Source: Mycobacterium parmense
GTDB lineage: Bacteria > Actinomycetota > Actinomycetes > Mycobacteriales > Mycobacteriaceae
Reading direction: 5' to 3'
Assembly: GCF_010730575.1 (NCBI RefSeq)
Contig: NZ_AP022614.1
Location: forward strand, 2,356,001 to 2,420,000
Length of the DNA: 64,000 nt
The position numbers and the translations under genes are program-made. The notes beneath the pieces were generated by a model that saw only the letters and a program-made list of their open reading frames with translations, was not told the DNA's origin and made no database searches. Shown here one piece after another: positions 54,038 through 64,000 of the stretch. Numbering within the stretch: position 1 is the stretch's first letter; every line of letters begins with the position of its first letter.

Positions 54038-54637
54038 TCAAACGGTGGGCTGGCGAACCGCCCGCACGGTCGAGGCGACGTAGTCGACGCCGGTGACCAC
54101 CGTCAGCACAATGGCCGCGCCCATCAGGACCGACGCCGCGACCAGCAGCGGTCCCGACAGCGGCAGGATGAACAACGCGATCGCCAGCGACTGCACGACA
54201 GTCTTGAGCTTGCCGCCCCAGCTGGCCGGGATGACGCCGCGGCGAATGACGATCAGCCGCAACAGGGTGATCCCGATCTCGCGGGTCAGGATCAGCACCG
54301 TGACCCACCACGGCAGGTTGCCGAGCATCGAGAGCCCGATCAGGGCCGAGCCGATCAGCGTCTTGTCGGCGATCGGGTCGACGAACGCGCCGAACTCGGT
54401 CGCCATGCCGTAGTGGCGGGCCAGCAGCCCGTCCAGCCGGTCGGTGATCGAGGCCACCGCGAAGATGACGAAAGCCACGACGCGGAACGCGGTTTGGTGG
54501 CCGTCGCCCGCGAACAGGGCGAGCAGGAATATCGGGACCAGCACCAGCCGCGACAGGGTCAGGGCGTTGGCCAGGTTGGCGATCCGGACGCGGCCCGGCG
54601 GCCCCGTTAGCGGACCCGTCCGCGGCTGCCCCGACAC
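54038..54637 (-). CDS. pgsA3: CDP-alcohol phosphatidyltransferase (PgsA-like, phosphatidylglycerophosphate synthase)
   Basis: Integral membrane enzyme of 199 residues with about six helices. The complete CDP-alcohol phosphotransferase motif D-G-x2-A-R-x8-G-x3-D-x3-D is present from D69 to D91. It probably makes phosphatidylglycerol phosphate from CDP-diacylglycerol and glycerol 3-phosphate, the precursor of cardiolipin. GTG 54637 is six bases after TATTCT, a leaderless start. It lies next to clgR, the envelope-stress operon, on the same strand. Corresponds to Rv2746c. Confidence 0.92.
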   Translation of the reverse strand: MSGQPRTGPLTGPPGRVRIANLANALTLSRLVLVPIFLLALFAGDGHQTAFRVVAFVIFAVASITDRLDGLLARHYGMATEFGAFVDPIADKTLIGSALIGLSMLGNLPWWVTVLILTREIGITLLRLIVIRRGVIPASWGGKLKTVVQSLAIALFILPLSGPLLVAASVLMGAAIVLTVVTGVDYVASTVRAVRQPTV

Positions 54638-54643
54638 GGCAAC

Positions 54644-54649
54644 AGAATA
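54644..54649 (-). promoter_or_regulatory. -10 box of leaderless pgsA3 transcript
   Basis: Minus-strand TATTCT lies six bases before GTG 54637. The divergent argA box is 33 bases away, so their upstream elements overlap. Confidence 0.6.
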
Positions 54650-54682
54650 ACGGTTGACCTGCTACCCCGAACCCGATGCCGA

Positions 54683-54688
54683 TACTGT
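54683..54688 (+). promoter_or_regulatory. -10 box of leaderless argA transcript
   Basis: TACTGT ends five bases before GTG 54694. No ribosome site precedes the start codon. Confidence 0.5.
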
Positions 54689-54693
54689 TAGCC

Positions 54694-55209
54694 GTGACCG
54701 AAAGTTCACCGGATCTCCCCGCGGTTGTTCGGCGCGCCCGGACGTCGGACGTGCCCGCGATCAAGCAACTCGTCGACACCTACGCGGGCAAGATCCTGCT
54801 GGAGAAAAACCTCGTGACGCTCTACGAGGCGGTGCAGGAATTCTGGGTCGCCGAATACCAGGGCCAAGTCGTGGGGTGCGGCGCGCTGCACGTGATGTGG
54901 GCCGATCTCGGGGAGATCCGCACCGTGGCGGTCGACCCGTCGGTCACCGGCCACGGAATCGGCCACGCGATCGTCGACCGGCTGCTGGAGGTGGCCCGCG
55001 AGCTGCAGCTCAAGCGGCTCTTCGTGCTGACCTTCGAGACGGAGTTCTTCGCCCGGCACGGCTTCACCGAGATCGAGGGCACGCCGGTGACCGCCGAGGT
55101 GTACGAGGAGATGTGCCGCTCGTACGACATCGGTGTCGCCGAGTTCTTGGACCTGAGCTACGTCAAGCCCAACATCCTGGGCAACTCCCGGATGCTGCTG
55201 AGGCTCTAA
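54694..55209 (+). CDS. argA: Amino-acid N-acetyltransferase ArgA (GNAT type)
   Basis: Acetyl-CoA-dependent N-acetyltransferase of 171 residues, first step of arginine synthesis (glutamate or glutamine acetylation). GNAT fold with the acetyl-CoA loop [15 protein letters not shown] and the motif [21 protein letters not shown] follows. It lacks the amino-acid kinase domain of E. coli ArgA, as is normal in mycobacteria. GTG 54694 is chosen for the leaderless box; an ATG six codons upstream would sit across that box. Convergent with ftsK. Corresponds to Rv2747. Confidence 0.92.
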   Translation: MTESSPDLPAVVRRARTSDVPAIKQLVDTYAGKILLEKNLVTLYEAVQEFWVAEYQGQVVGCGALHVMWADLGEIRTVAVDPSVTGHGIGHAIVDRLLEVARELQLKRLFVLTFETEFFARHGFTEIEGTPVTAEVYEEMCRSYDIGVAEFLDLSYVKPNILGNSRMLLRL

Positions 55210-55220
55210 TCTCGCTGCCG

Positions 55221-55276
55221 CGAGCGTGCACTGGCTGCGAGTTTTGGGCTGATTTCGCGCAGTGAGTGCACGTTCG
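55221..55276. terminator. Bidirectional hairpin between argA and ftsK
   Basis: A 12-base inverted repeat, CGAGCGTGCACT (55221-55232) and AGTGCACGTTCG (55265-55276), with one G-T pair, encloses 32 bases. It fills the space between the convergent stops and probably terminates both genes. Confidence 0.5.
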
Positions 55277-55279
55277 GCG

Positions 55280-57865
55280 TCATTCGGTGTCCGGGTCGCC
55301 GGACCCGTCGGCGTTGGCACCGCCGCGGATCAGCGCCAGCGTCCCCGCCAGCTCGTCGGGCTTGACCAGCACCTCGCGGGCCTTCGAGCCCTCGGACGGC
55401 CCGACGATCCCGCGCGTCTCCATCAGGTCCATCAGCCGGCCGGCCTTGGCGAATCCGACGCGCAGCTTGCGCTGCAGCATCGAGGTCGAGCCGAACTGGC
55501 TGGACACCACCAGCTCGACGGCCTGCAGGAACACGTCCATGTCGTCACCGATGTCCGGGTCGACGTCGGTTCGCTCGCCGGTGGGCTTGGCGGTGGTGAC
55601 GCCCTCGGTGTACTCGGGCTCGGCCTGGTCCTTGCAGGCGCTGACGACGGCTTGGATCTCCTCGTCGGTGATGAACGCGCCCTGCAGCCGGACGGGTTTG
55701 CTCGCGCCCATCGGCAGGAACAACCCGTCGCCCATCCCGATCAGCTTCTCCGCGCCGGGCTGGTCGAGGATGACGCGGCTGTCGGTCAGCGACGACGTGG
55801 CGAACGCCAGCCGCGACGGCACGTTGGTCTTGATCAGGCCGGTCACCACGTCGACCGACGGACGCTGGGTGGCCAGCACCAGGTGGATGCCGGCGGCCCG
55901 CGCCTTCTGGGTGATCCGCACGATCGCGTCCTCGACGTCGCGCGGCGCGGTCATCATCAGGTCGGCCAGCTCGTCGACGATCGCGACCACGTACGGGTAG
56001 GGCCGGTACTCGCGCTGGCTGCCCAGCGGGGCCGTGATCGCCCCGGAGCGCACCTTGGCGTTGAAGTCGTCGATGTGGCGCACCCGGGAGGCCTGCATGT
56101 CCTGGTAGCGCTGCTCCATCTCCTCGACCAGCCAGGCCAGCGCGGCCGCCGCCTTCTTGGGCTGGGTGATGATCGGGGTGATCAGGTGGGGAATGCCCTC
56201 GTAGGGGGTGAGTTCCACCATCTTCGGGTCGATCAGGATCATCCTGACCTCCTCCGGGGTGGCCCTGGCCAGCAGCGACACCAGCATCGAGTTGACGAAG
56301 CTGGACTTACCGGAACCGGTGGAGCCGGCGACCAGCAGGTGGGGCATCTTGGCCAGGTTGGCCGAGATGAAGTCGCCCTCGATGTCCTTGCCCAGGCCGA
56401 TGATCAGCGGGTGATGGTCGCGCCGGGTCGACGGCGCGGTGAGAACGTCTGCGAGACGCACCATTTCGCGGTCGGTGTTGGGCACCTCGATGCCCACGGC
56501 GGACTTTCCGGGGATCGGCGCCAGCATGCGGACGCTCTCGGTGGCCACCGCGTAGGCGATGTTGCGCTGCAGCGCGGTGATCTTCTCCACCTTCACGCCG
56601 GGCCCCAGCTCGACCTCGTAGCGCGTCACGGTCGGCCCACGGGTGCAACCGGTGACCGCGGCGTCGACCTTGAACTGGTTGAGCACCTCGCTGATCGCGT
56701 CGGCCATCACGTTGTTGGCCGCGCTGCGTTTCTTCGGCGGGTCCCCGGCCACCAGCAGGCTCAGAGGCGGCAGCGTGTACGGGCCTTCGACGACCCGGTC
56801 GAGCTCGATGGTGTCCTGGTCCGCCTTGCCCCGCCGGCGGCCGCGCGCGGCGGCCTCCTTGACCGCGGGTTCGGGAACGGTGGGGACGTCGTCCTCGAGG
56901 GGCGCCTGGTCGGAATCGGCCGACGGCCACGCCTGCGGCTCGCTCTGCGTGGCCGGGGACGCCTCGTCGACGTACCCGTCGGAGAAGTCCTCGCGCGCGG
57001 CGCCGGCGTCGTCGACCGGCTCGTCCGGCTCGTCGGCGAAGTCGCTGAAGTCGCTGAAGTCGCTGAAGTCGCTGAAGTCGTCGTATTCGTCGTCGTCGCC
57101 CCCGAACAGCCGGTTGCCGAACATCGCCCGCACGACGTCGGGCACCTCGCGGATCGTCGTGCCGGTAAGCAGCAGCAAACCGAACAGCGCGCCGATGAAC
57201 AGCAGCGGCGCCGCGATCCACGGGGTCAGGCCGTCCGACAGCGGCCCGCCGATGGCGAAGCCGATAAATCCGCCGGCGCGGCGGCGCGCCTCGGGGTCCT
57301 CGGGGGACCCGGACCACAGGTGGCGCAGCCCCAGCAGCGAGAACGCGATCAGGCTCGCACCCAGGATCAACCGGGGTCGCGCGTCCGGGTTCGGTTCGGT
57401 GCGCATCAGCGCCACCGCGACGGCCGCCGCGACCACCGGCAGCACGAGCACACCGGAACCCACGAAGGTGCGCAACAGGGTGTCGACCCACGCGCCGACC
57501 GGCCGCGCGGCGTCGAACCAGGAGCTCGCGGCGACCACGACGGCCACGCCGAGGAGGAGCAGCGCGATCCCGTCGCGCCGGTGCCCCGGGTCGATGTCGC
57601 GGGCCCGCCCAATCGAGCGGGCGGCGCCGCCGGTCCCCCGCGCCGCCATCATCCAGGTGCCGCGCAGGGCGCGCCCGCAGGCCAGCCCCGCGGCGACCAG
57701 CAGCGGCGAATTGCGCCGCCTGGCGGGCCGGCTCACCCTGCCGCGCGCCGGTGCCGGACGGGCGCCCCTGGCCCCGCTCCGGGACCCGCCCCGCGGCCCA
57801 CCCCGTGAAGAGGCTTTTGACCTGCTCGTTCGGGTTCCAGAGCGGGCGGCGGTCTTGTTGGCCAT
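55280..57865 (-). CDS. ftsK: DNA translocase FtsK
   Basis: Septal DNA pump of 861 residues for chromosome segregation and dif recombination. An Arg-rich N-terminus (1-55), four transmembrane helices between about 95 and 235, an acidic Asp/Ser/Phe linker (256-300) with a perfect nine-base repeat, the alpha/beta motor with Walker A GSTGSGKS at 514-521, and a C-terminal winged-helix gamma domain (STSMLQRKLRVGFAKAGRLM) that reads KOPS-like sites. ATG 57865 begins MANKTAARSG. Corresponds to Rv2748c. Confidence 0.97.
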   Translation of the reverse strand: MANKTAARSGTRTSRSKASSRGGPRGGSRSGARGARPAPARGRVSRPARRRNSPLLVAAGLACGRALRGTWMMAARGTGGAARSIGRARDIDPGHRRDGIALLLLGVAVVVAASSWFDAARPVGAWVDTLLRTFVGSGVLVLPVVAAAVAVALMRTEPNPDARPRLILGASLIAFSLLGLRHLWSGSPEDPEARRRAGGFIGFAIGGPLSDGLTPWIAAPLLFIGALFGLLLLTGTTIREVPDVVRAMFGNRLFGGDDDEYDDFSDFSDFSDFSDFADEPDEPVDDAGAAREDFSDGYVDEASPATQSEPQAWPSADSDQAPLEDDVPTVPEPAVKEAAARGRRRGKADQDTIELDRVVEGPYTLPPLSLLVAGDPPKKRSAANNVMADAISEVLNQFKVDAAVTGCTRGPTVTRYEVELGPGVKVEKITALQRNIAYAVATESVRMLAPIPGKSAVGIEVPNTDREMVRLADVLTAPSTRRDHHPLIIGLGKDIEGDFISANLAKMPHLLVAGSTGSGKSSFVNSMLVSLLARATPEEVRMILIDPKMVELTPYEGIPHLITPIITQPKKAAAALAWLVEEMEQRYQDMQASRVRHIDDFNAKVRSGAITAPLGSQREYRPYPYVVAIVDELADLMMTAPRDVEDAIVRITQKARAAGIHLVLATQRPSVDVVTGLIKTNVPSRLAFATSSLTDSRVILDQPGAEKLIGMGDGLFLPMGASKPVRLQGAFITDEEIQAVVSACKDQAEPEYTEGVTTAKPTGERTDVDPDIGDDMDVFLQAVELVVSSQFGSTSMLQRKLRVGFAKAGRLMDLMETRGIVGPSEGSKAREVLVKPDELAGTLALIRGGANADGSGDPDTE
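57038..57082 (-). repeat. Nine-base tandem repeat in ftsK linker
   Basis: The unit gaagtcgct (plus strand) occurs four times exactly, followed by one variant unit. It encodes Phe-Ser-Asp repeats of the FtsK linker and keeps frame, so copy number may vary between strains. Confidence 0.9.
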
Positions 57866-58024
57866 GGCCGCAAGAGTAGTCGCAAGCACCTCATCGGCAC
57901 CACTTGCCACACTGGTAACGGCGGCCCTGATCATGGCGGGAGGCCGGGAGTGCGTGAGTAGGGTGTCATCCGGTGATATGCGTCATGCCCTCAACCACCC
58001 CCGGAGCCCCCAGGAGGCCCTAGC

Positions 58025-58339
58025 ATGCCCGTCGTCGTCGTCGCCACCATGACCGTCAAGCCGGAATCGGTCGACACCGTCCGCGACATCCTCACCCGCG
58101 CGGTGGAGGAAGTGCACGAGGAGCCGGGCTGCCAGCTGTACTCGCTGCACCAGTCGGGCGAGACCTTCGTGTTCGTCGAGCAATGGGCCGACCCCGAGGC
58201 GCTCAAGGCCCACAGCACCGCGCCTGCGGTTACCAAGATGTTCACCGCCGCCGGCGAGCACCTCGACGGCGCGCCGGACATCAAGATGCTGCAGCCGGTC
58301 CCGGCCGGTGAGCCGGACAAGGGACAGTTGCGCCCCTGA
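58025..58339 (+). CDS. Antibiotic biosynthesis monooxygenase (ABM) domain protein (Rv2749-like)
   Basis: Small dimeric ferredoxin-like protein, 104 residues. ABM-type start ([21 protein letters not shown]) and the conserved [12 protein letters not shown] and [14 protein letters not shown]. Such proteins include quinol monooxygenases and heme oxygenase-like enzymes; activity here is unknown. The ATG follows AGGAGG. Its TGA shares one base with the ATG of the next gene (TGATG), forming an operon with the SDR and methyltransferase genes. Confidence 0.9.
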   Translation: MPVVVVATMTVKPESVDTVRDILTRAVEEVHEEPGCQLYSLHQSGETFVFVEQWADPEALKAHSTAPAVTKMFTAAGEHLDGAPDIKMLQPVPAGEPDKGQLRP

Positions 58340-59157
58340 TGGCCCGTCCGCTCGACGGGAAGGTCGCCTTCATCACCGGAGCGGCGCGCGGCCAGGGCCG
58401 CGCGCACGCCGTCCGCCTGGCCACCGACGGCGCCGCCATCATCGCGGTCGACCTGTGCGACCAAATCGCCAGCGTCCCCTACCCGCTGGCGAGCCCGGAG
58501 GATCTGGCGGCCACGGTCAAGCTGGTCGAGGACACCGGCGCCCGCATCGTGGCCACCCGCGGTGACGTGCGCGACAGGGCGTCGGTGTCGTCGGCGCTGC
58601 AAGCGGGACTCGACGAGTTCGGCCGCCTCGACATCGTGGTGGCCAACGCCGGCATCGCCCCGATGCAATCCGGTGACGACGGTTGGCGCGACGTGATCGA
58701 CGTCAACCTCACCGGCGTGTATAACACGATCAAGGCCGCGATCCCGACGATGGTCTCCCAGGGCGACGGCGGCTCGATCGTGCTGATCAGTTCCAGCGCG
58801 GGGCTGGCCGGGGTGGGCAGCCCGGACGCCGGTTCCGTCGGTTATGCCGCCGCCAAACACGGGGTGGTCGGGCTGATGCGCATCTATGCGAATCTGCTTG
58901 CGCGAGAAAATATCCGGGTAAATTCGATCCACCCGTCGGGCGTCGAGACGCCGATGATCAACAACGAGTTCACCCGCGAGTGGCTGGCCAGGATGGCTGC
59001 GGCCGTGGACAACCCGGGGGCGCTGGGCAACGCCATGCCGGTGGAGACGTTGCAGGCCGAGGACATCGCCAACGCGGTGGCGTGGCTGGTCTCCGACCAG
59101 GCCCGCTACGTCACGGGCGTGACGCTGCCGGTCGACGCGGGCTTCCTCAACAAGTAG
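58339..59157 (+). CDS. Mycofactocin-coupled SDR family oxidoreductase (Rv2750-like)
   Basis: Short-chain dehydrogenase of 272 residues. Cofactor motif TGAARGQG at 13-20, NAG at 103-105, catalytic Y169 and K173 (YAAAK) with a preceding serine in ISSSAG. The insertion after the second strand ([17 protein letters not shown], 40-56) is characteristic of the family that holds NADH tightly and uses mycofactocin as electron acceptor. Physiological alcohol unknown. In an operon with the ABM monooxygenase and a methyltransferase. Confidence 0.9.
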   Translation: MARPLDGKVAFITGAARGQGRAHAVRLATDGAAIIAVDLCDQIASVPYPLASPEDLAATVKLVEDTGARIVATRGDVRDRASVSSALQAGLDEFGRLDIVVANAGIAPMQSGDDGWRDVIDVNLTGVYNTIKAAIPTMVSQGDGGSIVLISSSAGLAGVGSPDAGSVGYAAAKHGVVGLMRIYANLLARENIRVNSIHPSGVETPMINNEFTREWLARMAAAVDNPGALGNAMPVETLQAEDIANAVAWLVSDQARYVTGVTLPVDAGFLNK

Positions 59158-59159
59158 CC

Positions 59160-60032
59160 ATGGCACCCAATCCCGCGGCGCAGACGGCTTTCGGGCCGAT
59201 GGTGCTGGCTGCGGTCGAGCAGAACGAGCCACCCGAGCGCCGCCTGGTCGACGACGACCTCGCCCAGCTGTTCCTGCCGCCCGCGCTGCGAAGGCTGGTG
59301 GCCGCCACCCGCTACGCGCCCGTGCGCCGCCTGGTGATCCGCGCGTCGGAGTTCACCGGGCCCGGGCTGTGGGCGAATCTGGCCTGCCGCAAGCGTTTCA
59401 TCGGCGACAAGCTGGCCGACGCGCTCGGCGACGTCGACGCGGTCGTGATCCTGGGCGCCGGGTTGGACACGCGGCCCTACCGACTCACCCGCCAGGTGCG
59501 CATCCCCGTCTTCGAGGTGGACCTGCCGGTCAACATCGCCCGGAAGGCCGAGACGGTCCGGCGGGTGCTGGGCGGGCCGCCCTTGTCGGTCCGACTGGTG
59601 GCGCTCGATCTCGAGCGTGACGACCTGCTGACGTCGCTGGCCGAGCACGGCTATTTGCCGGACTACCGGGTCTTCTTCATCTGCGAGGGCGTCACGCAGT
59701 ATCTGAGCGAGGCTACGGTGCGGCGGACGCTGGAGGGCCTGCGCGCGGCCGCGCCGGGCAGCCGGCTGGTATTCACCTATGTGCGAAGGGATTTCATCGA
59801 CGGCACGAACAGGTACGGCACTCGCACGCTGTACCGCAACGTCCGGCAGCGCCGCCCGTTGTGGCAGTTCGGCCTGCAGCCCGATGAGGTGGCCGGTTTC
59901 GTCGCCGAATACGGGTGGCGGCTGGTGGAGCAGGCCGGTCCCGACGAACTCGTCGAACGCTACGTCGAGTCGACGGGCCGCAAACTCAAAGCCTCGCAAC
60001 TGGAGTGGTCGGCGTACGCCGAGAAGGCCTAG
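59160..60032 (+). CDS. Class I SAM-dependent methyltransferase, PPM1/LCMT family (Rv2751-like)
   Basis: Methyltransferase of 290 residues. SAM-binding motif VVILGAGLDTRPYRL near residue 100, then EVDLPVNIARKAETV, and motif FFICEGVTQYL typical of the mycobacterial S-adenosylmethionine-dependent methyltransferase group of leucine carboxyl methyltransferase type. The acceptor is unknown; paralogues are numerous in mycobacteria. ATG 59160 is two bases after the SDR stop. Convergent with RNase J. Confidence 0.9.
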   Translation: MAPNPAAQTAFGPMVLAAVEQNEPPERRLVDDDLAQLFLPPALRRLVAATRYAPVRRLVIRASEFTGPGLWANLACRKRFIGDKLADALGDVDAVVILGAGLDTRPYRLTRQVRIPVFEVDLPVNIARKAETVRRVLGGPPLSVRLVALDLERDDLLTSLAEHGYLPDYRVFFICEGVTQYLSEATVRRTLEGLRAAAPGSRLVFTYVRRDFIDGTNRYGTRTLYRNVRQRRPLWQFGLQPDEVAGFVAEYGWRLVEQAGPDELVERYVESTGRKLKASQLEWSAYAEKA

Positions 60033-60052
60033 CGGTGCCCTCACCGGGCCGA

Positions 60053-61729
60053 TCAGACCTCGATGACGGTGGGGACGATCATCGGCTGGCGCCGGTAGGT
60101 CTCTCCCACCCACTTGCCGACAGTGCGCCGCACGCCCTGCGCAATCCGGCCCGGGTCGGTGACGCCCGCGGCGACAAGCGATTCCAGCTCGGCCCCGACC
60201 TTGCGGACGGCGGGCTCGAGGGCCTTGGGGTCCTCGGAGAATCCGCGCGAATGCAGCTGCGGCGGGCCCACCGGCCGCCCCGTCCCGCGGGTGACCACCA
60301 CCGTTACCGCGACGAAGCCCGACGACAGAATGAGCCGCTCCCCCAGCGTGATGTCTCCGACGTCGCCGGTGATCAGGCCGTCGACGAACATCTTGCCCAC
60401 CGGCACCGCCCCGGCGATCGACGCCCTGCCGGAAACCAAATCGACGCTGACGCCGTTCTCGGCCAACAGGATCGACTCGCGCGGCACCCCGGCGCGGGCC
60501 GCGAGTTGGGCGTTCGCCCGCAGCATCCGCCACGTGCCGTGCACCGGCATCACGTTGCGCGGCCGCACCCCGTTGTAGAGGAACAGCAGCTCCCCCGCGT
60601 AGGCGTGACCCGAAACATGCACTCGCGCTTGCGCATTGGTGACGACGCGGGCCCCGATCTTGGCCAGCGAGTCGATGACACCGTAGACCGCCTCCTCGTT
60701 GCCCGGGATGAGCGACGACGACAACACGATCAGGTCGCCCGCGGTCAGCGTGATGCTGCGGTGCTCGCCCCTCGACATCCTTGACAGCGCCGACATCGGC
60801 TCGCCCTGAGTGCCGGTGGTGATCAGCACCACGCGCTCGGGCGGCATCGTCTCGGCGGCGGCGATGTCGAGCAGGTCGGAATCGTCCACCCGCAGGAAAC
60901 CGAGGTCGCGGGCGATGCCCATGTTGCGCACCATGGAACGCCCGACGAAGGACACCCGCCGGCCCAGCGCCACGGCGGCGTCGATGATCTGCTGCACCCG
61001 ATCCACGTTGGAGGCGAAGCACGCCACGATGACCCGCCCCTCGGCCCCCCGGATCAACCGGTGCAGCGTCGGGCCCACCTCGCTCTCCGAAGGGCCCACG
61101 CCGGGGATCTCGGAATTCGTTGAGTCGCAGAGAAACAGGTCCACCCCGGCGTCGCCGAGGCGGGACATGCCGGGCAGGTCGGTCGGCCGGCCGTCCAGCG
61201 GCAGCTGGTCGAGTTTGATGTCGCCGGTGTGCAGGATGGTTCCCGCGCCGGTGGTCACGGCGATGGCGAGCGCGTCCGGTATCGAGTGGTTGACCGCGAA
61301 GTACCGGCACTCGAAGACGCCGTGCCTGCTGGTCTGGCCCTCGGCGACCTCGACGAACGCGGGCTTGAGCCGGTGCTCGCGGCACTTGGCGGCCACCAGC
61401 GCGAGGGTGAACCTCGACCCGACAACCGGAATGTCCGGCCGCAGCCTGAGCAGGAACGGGATGCCGCCGATGTGGTCTTCGTGCGCATGGGTCAGCACCA
61501 GCGCCTCGATGTCGTCGAGGCGGTCCTCGATGTGGCGCAGGTCGGGCAGGATCAGGTCGACGCCGGGCTCGTCGTGGGTGGGGAACATCACGCCGCAGTC
61601 GATGATCAGCAGTTTGCCGAGGTGCTCGAGGACCGTCATGTTGCGGCCGATCTCGCTGATGCCCCCGAGCGCCGTGACCCGCAGCCCACCCGCGACCAAC
61701 GGTCCCGGGGGAGCGAAGTCTACATCCAC
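60053..61729 (-). CDS. rnj: Ribonuclease J
   Basis: Metallo-beta-lactamase ribonuclease, 558 residues, with endonuclease and 5'-3' exonuclease activity in rRNA processing and mRNA decay. Zinc motif HAHEDH at 81-86, beta-CASP domain in the middle (RVIVACFASNVDRVQQI), then MSGHA-like VHVSGHAYAGE and a C-terminal domain. GTG 61729 gives the same length as the M. tuberculosis protein Rv2752c. It starts 19 bases after the dapA stop and is co-transcribed with it. Confidence 0.95.
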   Translation of the reverse strand: MDVDFAPPGPLVAGGLRVTALGGISEIGRNMTVLEHLGKLLIIDCGVMFPTHDEPGVDLILPDLRHIEDRLDDIEALVLTHAHEDHIGGIPFLLRLRPDIPVVGSRFTLALVAAKCREHRLKPAFVEVAEGQTSRHGVFECRYFAVNHSIPDALAIAVTTGAGTILHTGDIKLDQLPLDGRPTDLPGMSRLGDAGVDLFLCDSTNSEIPGVGPSESEVGPTLHRLIRGAEGRVIVACFASNVDRVQQIIDAAVALGRRVSFVGRSMVRNMGIARDLGFLRVDDSDLLDIAAAETMPPERVVLITTGTQGEPMSALSRMSRGEHRSITLTAGDLIVLSSSLIPGNEEAVYGVIDSLAKIGARVVTNAQARVHVSGHAYAGELLFLYNGVRPRNVMPVHGTWRMLRANAQLAARAGVPRESILLAENGVSVDLVSGRASIAGAVPVGKMFVDGLITGDVGDITLGERLILSSGFVAVTVVVTRGTGRPVGPPQLHSRGFSEDPKALEPAVRKVGAELESLVAAGVTDPGRIAQGVRRTVGKWVGETYRRQPMIVPTVIEV

Positions 61730-61748
61730 TTGCGGGCCAGCCTCTGGG

Positions 61749-63516
<1,768 letters not shown>

Positions 63517-63523
63517 GGCGCTC

Positions 63524-63529
63524 ACCCTA
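63524..63529 (-). promoter_or_regulatory. -10 box of leaderless thyX transcript
   Basis: Minus-strand TAGGGT is seven bases before GTG 63516. It overlaps the other possible GTG (63525), which decides the start. Confidence 0.6.
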
Positions 63530-63610
63530 GCCCGGCGACGATGCGCGCCGCGAAGCGGCGCGAGGAGGAGTCGGGCAATCCAGCTCTAGCCCGGCGACGA
63601 TGCGCGCCGC
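63528..63610. repeat. 24-base direct repeat flanking a hairpin, upstream of thyX
   Basis: Two identical 24-base copies at 63528-63551 and 63587-63610, 59 bases apart. Between and overlapping them is a hairpin with stem CGCGCCGC/GCGGCGCG (63544-63562), loop GAA. The first copy overlaps the thyX -10 box. It has the look of a dispersed intergenic element of mycobacterial genomes. Confidence 0.7.
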
Positions 63611-63636
63611 CTTCCACAGGGTGCTCTCGAGCTCGT

Positions 63637-64000
63637 TCATCGGCGGCGCAGCTCACCGGCCAAGTCGCCCCGGCTCGACACGCTGATCCCGCTCAGACCC
63701 AGCCAGGACGCCATGGACTCCAATTCGCCGGCCAGCGCCGCGGCGACACGTGCCCGCGGCTGGCCGGCCTCGCTGAACGCGCCCACGACGCGCAGGGTGC
63801 CCGCCGCCCGGTCGGCCTTCAGATCGACCCGCGCCACCAGTTGCCCGTCGAGCAGCAGCGGCCACACGTAGTAGCCGTAGCGGCGCCGGGCGGCGGGCAC
63901 GTAGATTTCGACGCGGTAGTGAAAGCCGAACAGCCGCTCGACCCGGGGCCGGAAGAAGATCAGTGGGTCGAACGGGCACAGCAGCGCCGTGCCGCGGTCC
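63637..64000 (-). CDS. Winged-helix DNA glycosylase-like protein, YcaQ/AlkZ family, 3' part
   Basis: Partial gene, running off the right edge (5' end missing). About 120 C-terminal residues are visible, including PFDPLIF, ERLFGFHYRVEIYVPA, YGYYVWPLLLDGQLVARVDLKADR, which are hallmarks of the YcaQ (HTH_42) family. Family members excise damaged bases or unhook interstrand crosslinks, as AlkZ does. The catalytic Q-x-Q motif would lie upstream, outside the window. The gene is upstream of thyX on the same strand, separated by 120 bases holding a direct repeat. Confidence 0.85.
   Translation of the reverse strand, partial: DRGTALLCPFDPLIFFRPRVERLFGFHYRVEIYVPAARRRYGYYVWPLLLDGQLVARVDLKADRAAGTLRVVGAFSEAGQPRARVAAALAGELESMASWLGLSGISVSSRGDLAGELRRR

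Noticed and set aside
55262..57808. 848-codon plus-strand frame antisense to ftsK
   Set aside because: Wholly antisense to FtsK with low-complexity composition.

Overview
The window is a contiguous stretch of high-GC actinobacterial chromosome. Gene content and order match the region around sigA, sigB, ideR, lexA, recA and ftsK of slow-growing Mycobacterium; locus names such as Rv2679 to Rv2754c are quoted from memory of M. tuberculosis. RecA has no intein, several genes of the M. tuberculosis locus are absent, and extra genes are present (a FhuF-type iron reductase beside recA, a trypsin-like lipoprotein, a triplicated DMT family). This points to a non-tuberculous slow grower, plausibly of the M. 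avium complex. I see no tRNA, rRNA, CRISPR array, phage or insertion sequence.

Layout. 1-9.7 kb: end of an enoyl-CoA hydratase gene, DUF3000, an RNase D-like nuclease convergent with dxs, a CBS protein coupled to an ArsB/NhaD transporter, an RNA methyltransferase, and a KimA-like permease. 9.8-16.9 kb: paired RCK/TrkA proteins ceoB and ceoC, DUF3159 and OB-fold genes, DUF3710-dut, cei and suhB. 17-24 kb: ppgK, sigA, small zinc-ribbon proteins, a YihY protein, sigB and ideR. 24-31 kb: DUF4192, sthA, the lipoprotein protease, a PAC2 protein, a hydrolase, nitrobindin and nrdR. 31-35 kb: the SOS pair chiZ-like/lexA and an LGFP envelope protein. 35-47 kb: fadE20, hflX, dapF, miaA, three DMT paralogues, DUF349 and miaB. 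47-54 kb: recX-recA, FhuF, a glycosyltransferase, ephG, and the envelope-stress operon clgR-pspA-pspM. 54-64 kb: pgsA, argA, ftsK, a mycofactocin-type SDR operon, RNase J, dapA, thyX and the end of a YcaQ-like gene.

Themes. DNA damage: lexA has a SOS box overlapping its -35, the chiZ-like gene has three imperfect boxes, and recA has two promoters, one with a SOS box filling the spacer and one matching the RecA-NDp/PafBC-type consensus. Envelope stress: sigB and clgR are both preceded by ECF-type GGAAC...CGTT promoters. Potassium: ceoB/ceoC lie divergent from a KimA-like permease, with no TrkH in the window. Translation: at least twelve genes have a TANNNT -10 box placed 5-7 bases before an ATG or GTG, as expected of leaderless mRNAs; several of these settle the start codon.

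The most striking anomaly is at 52719-52722. A C-run one base short removes the pspA stop and opens one continuous frame through pspA and pspM. It is either a real frameshift/fusion or a sequence error. No wholly new system is evident. The best leads are the KimA/CeoBC locus with a small coupled leader ORF, the FhuF gene sharing a SOS-controlled intergenic region with recA, the triplicated DMT family with a possible ATA start, and the pspA-pspM junction.
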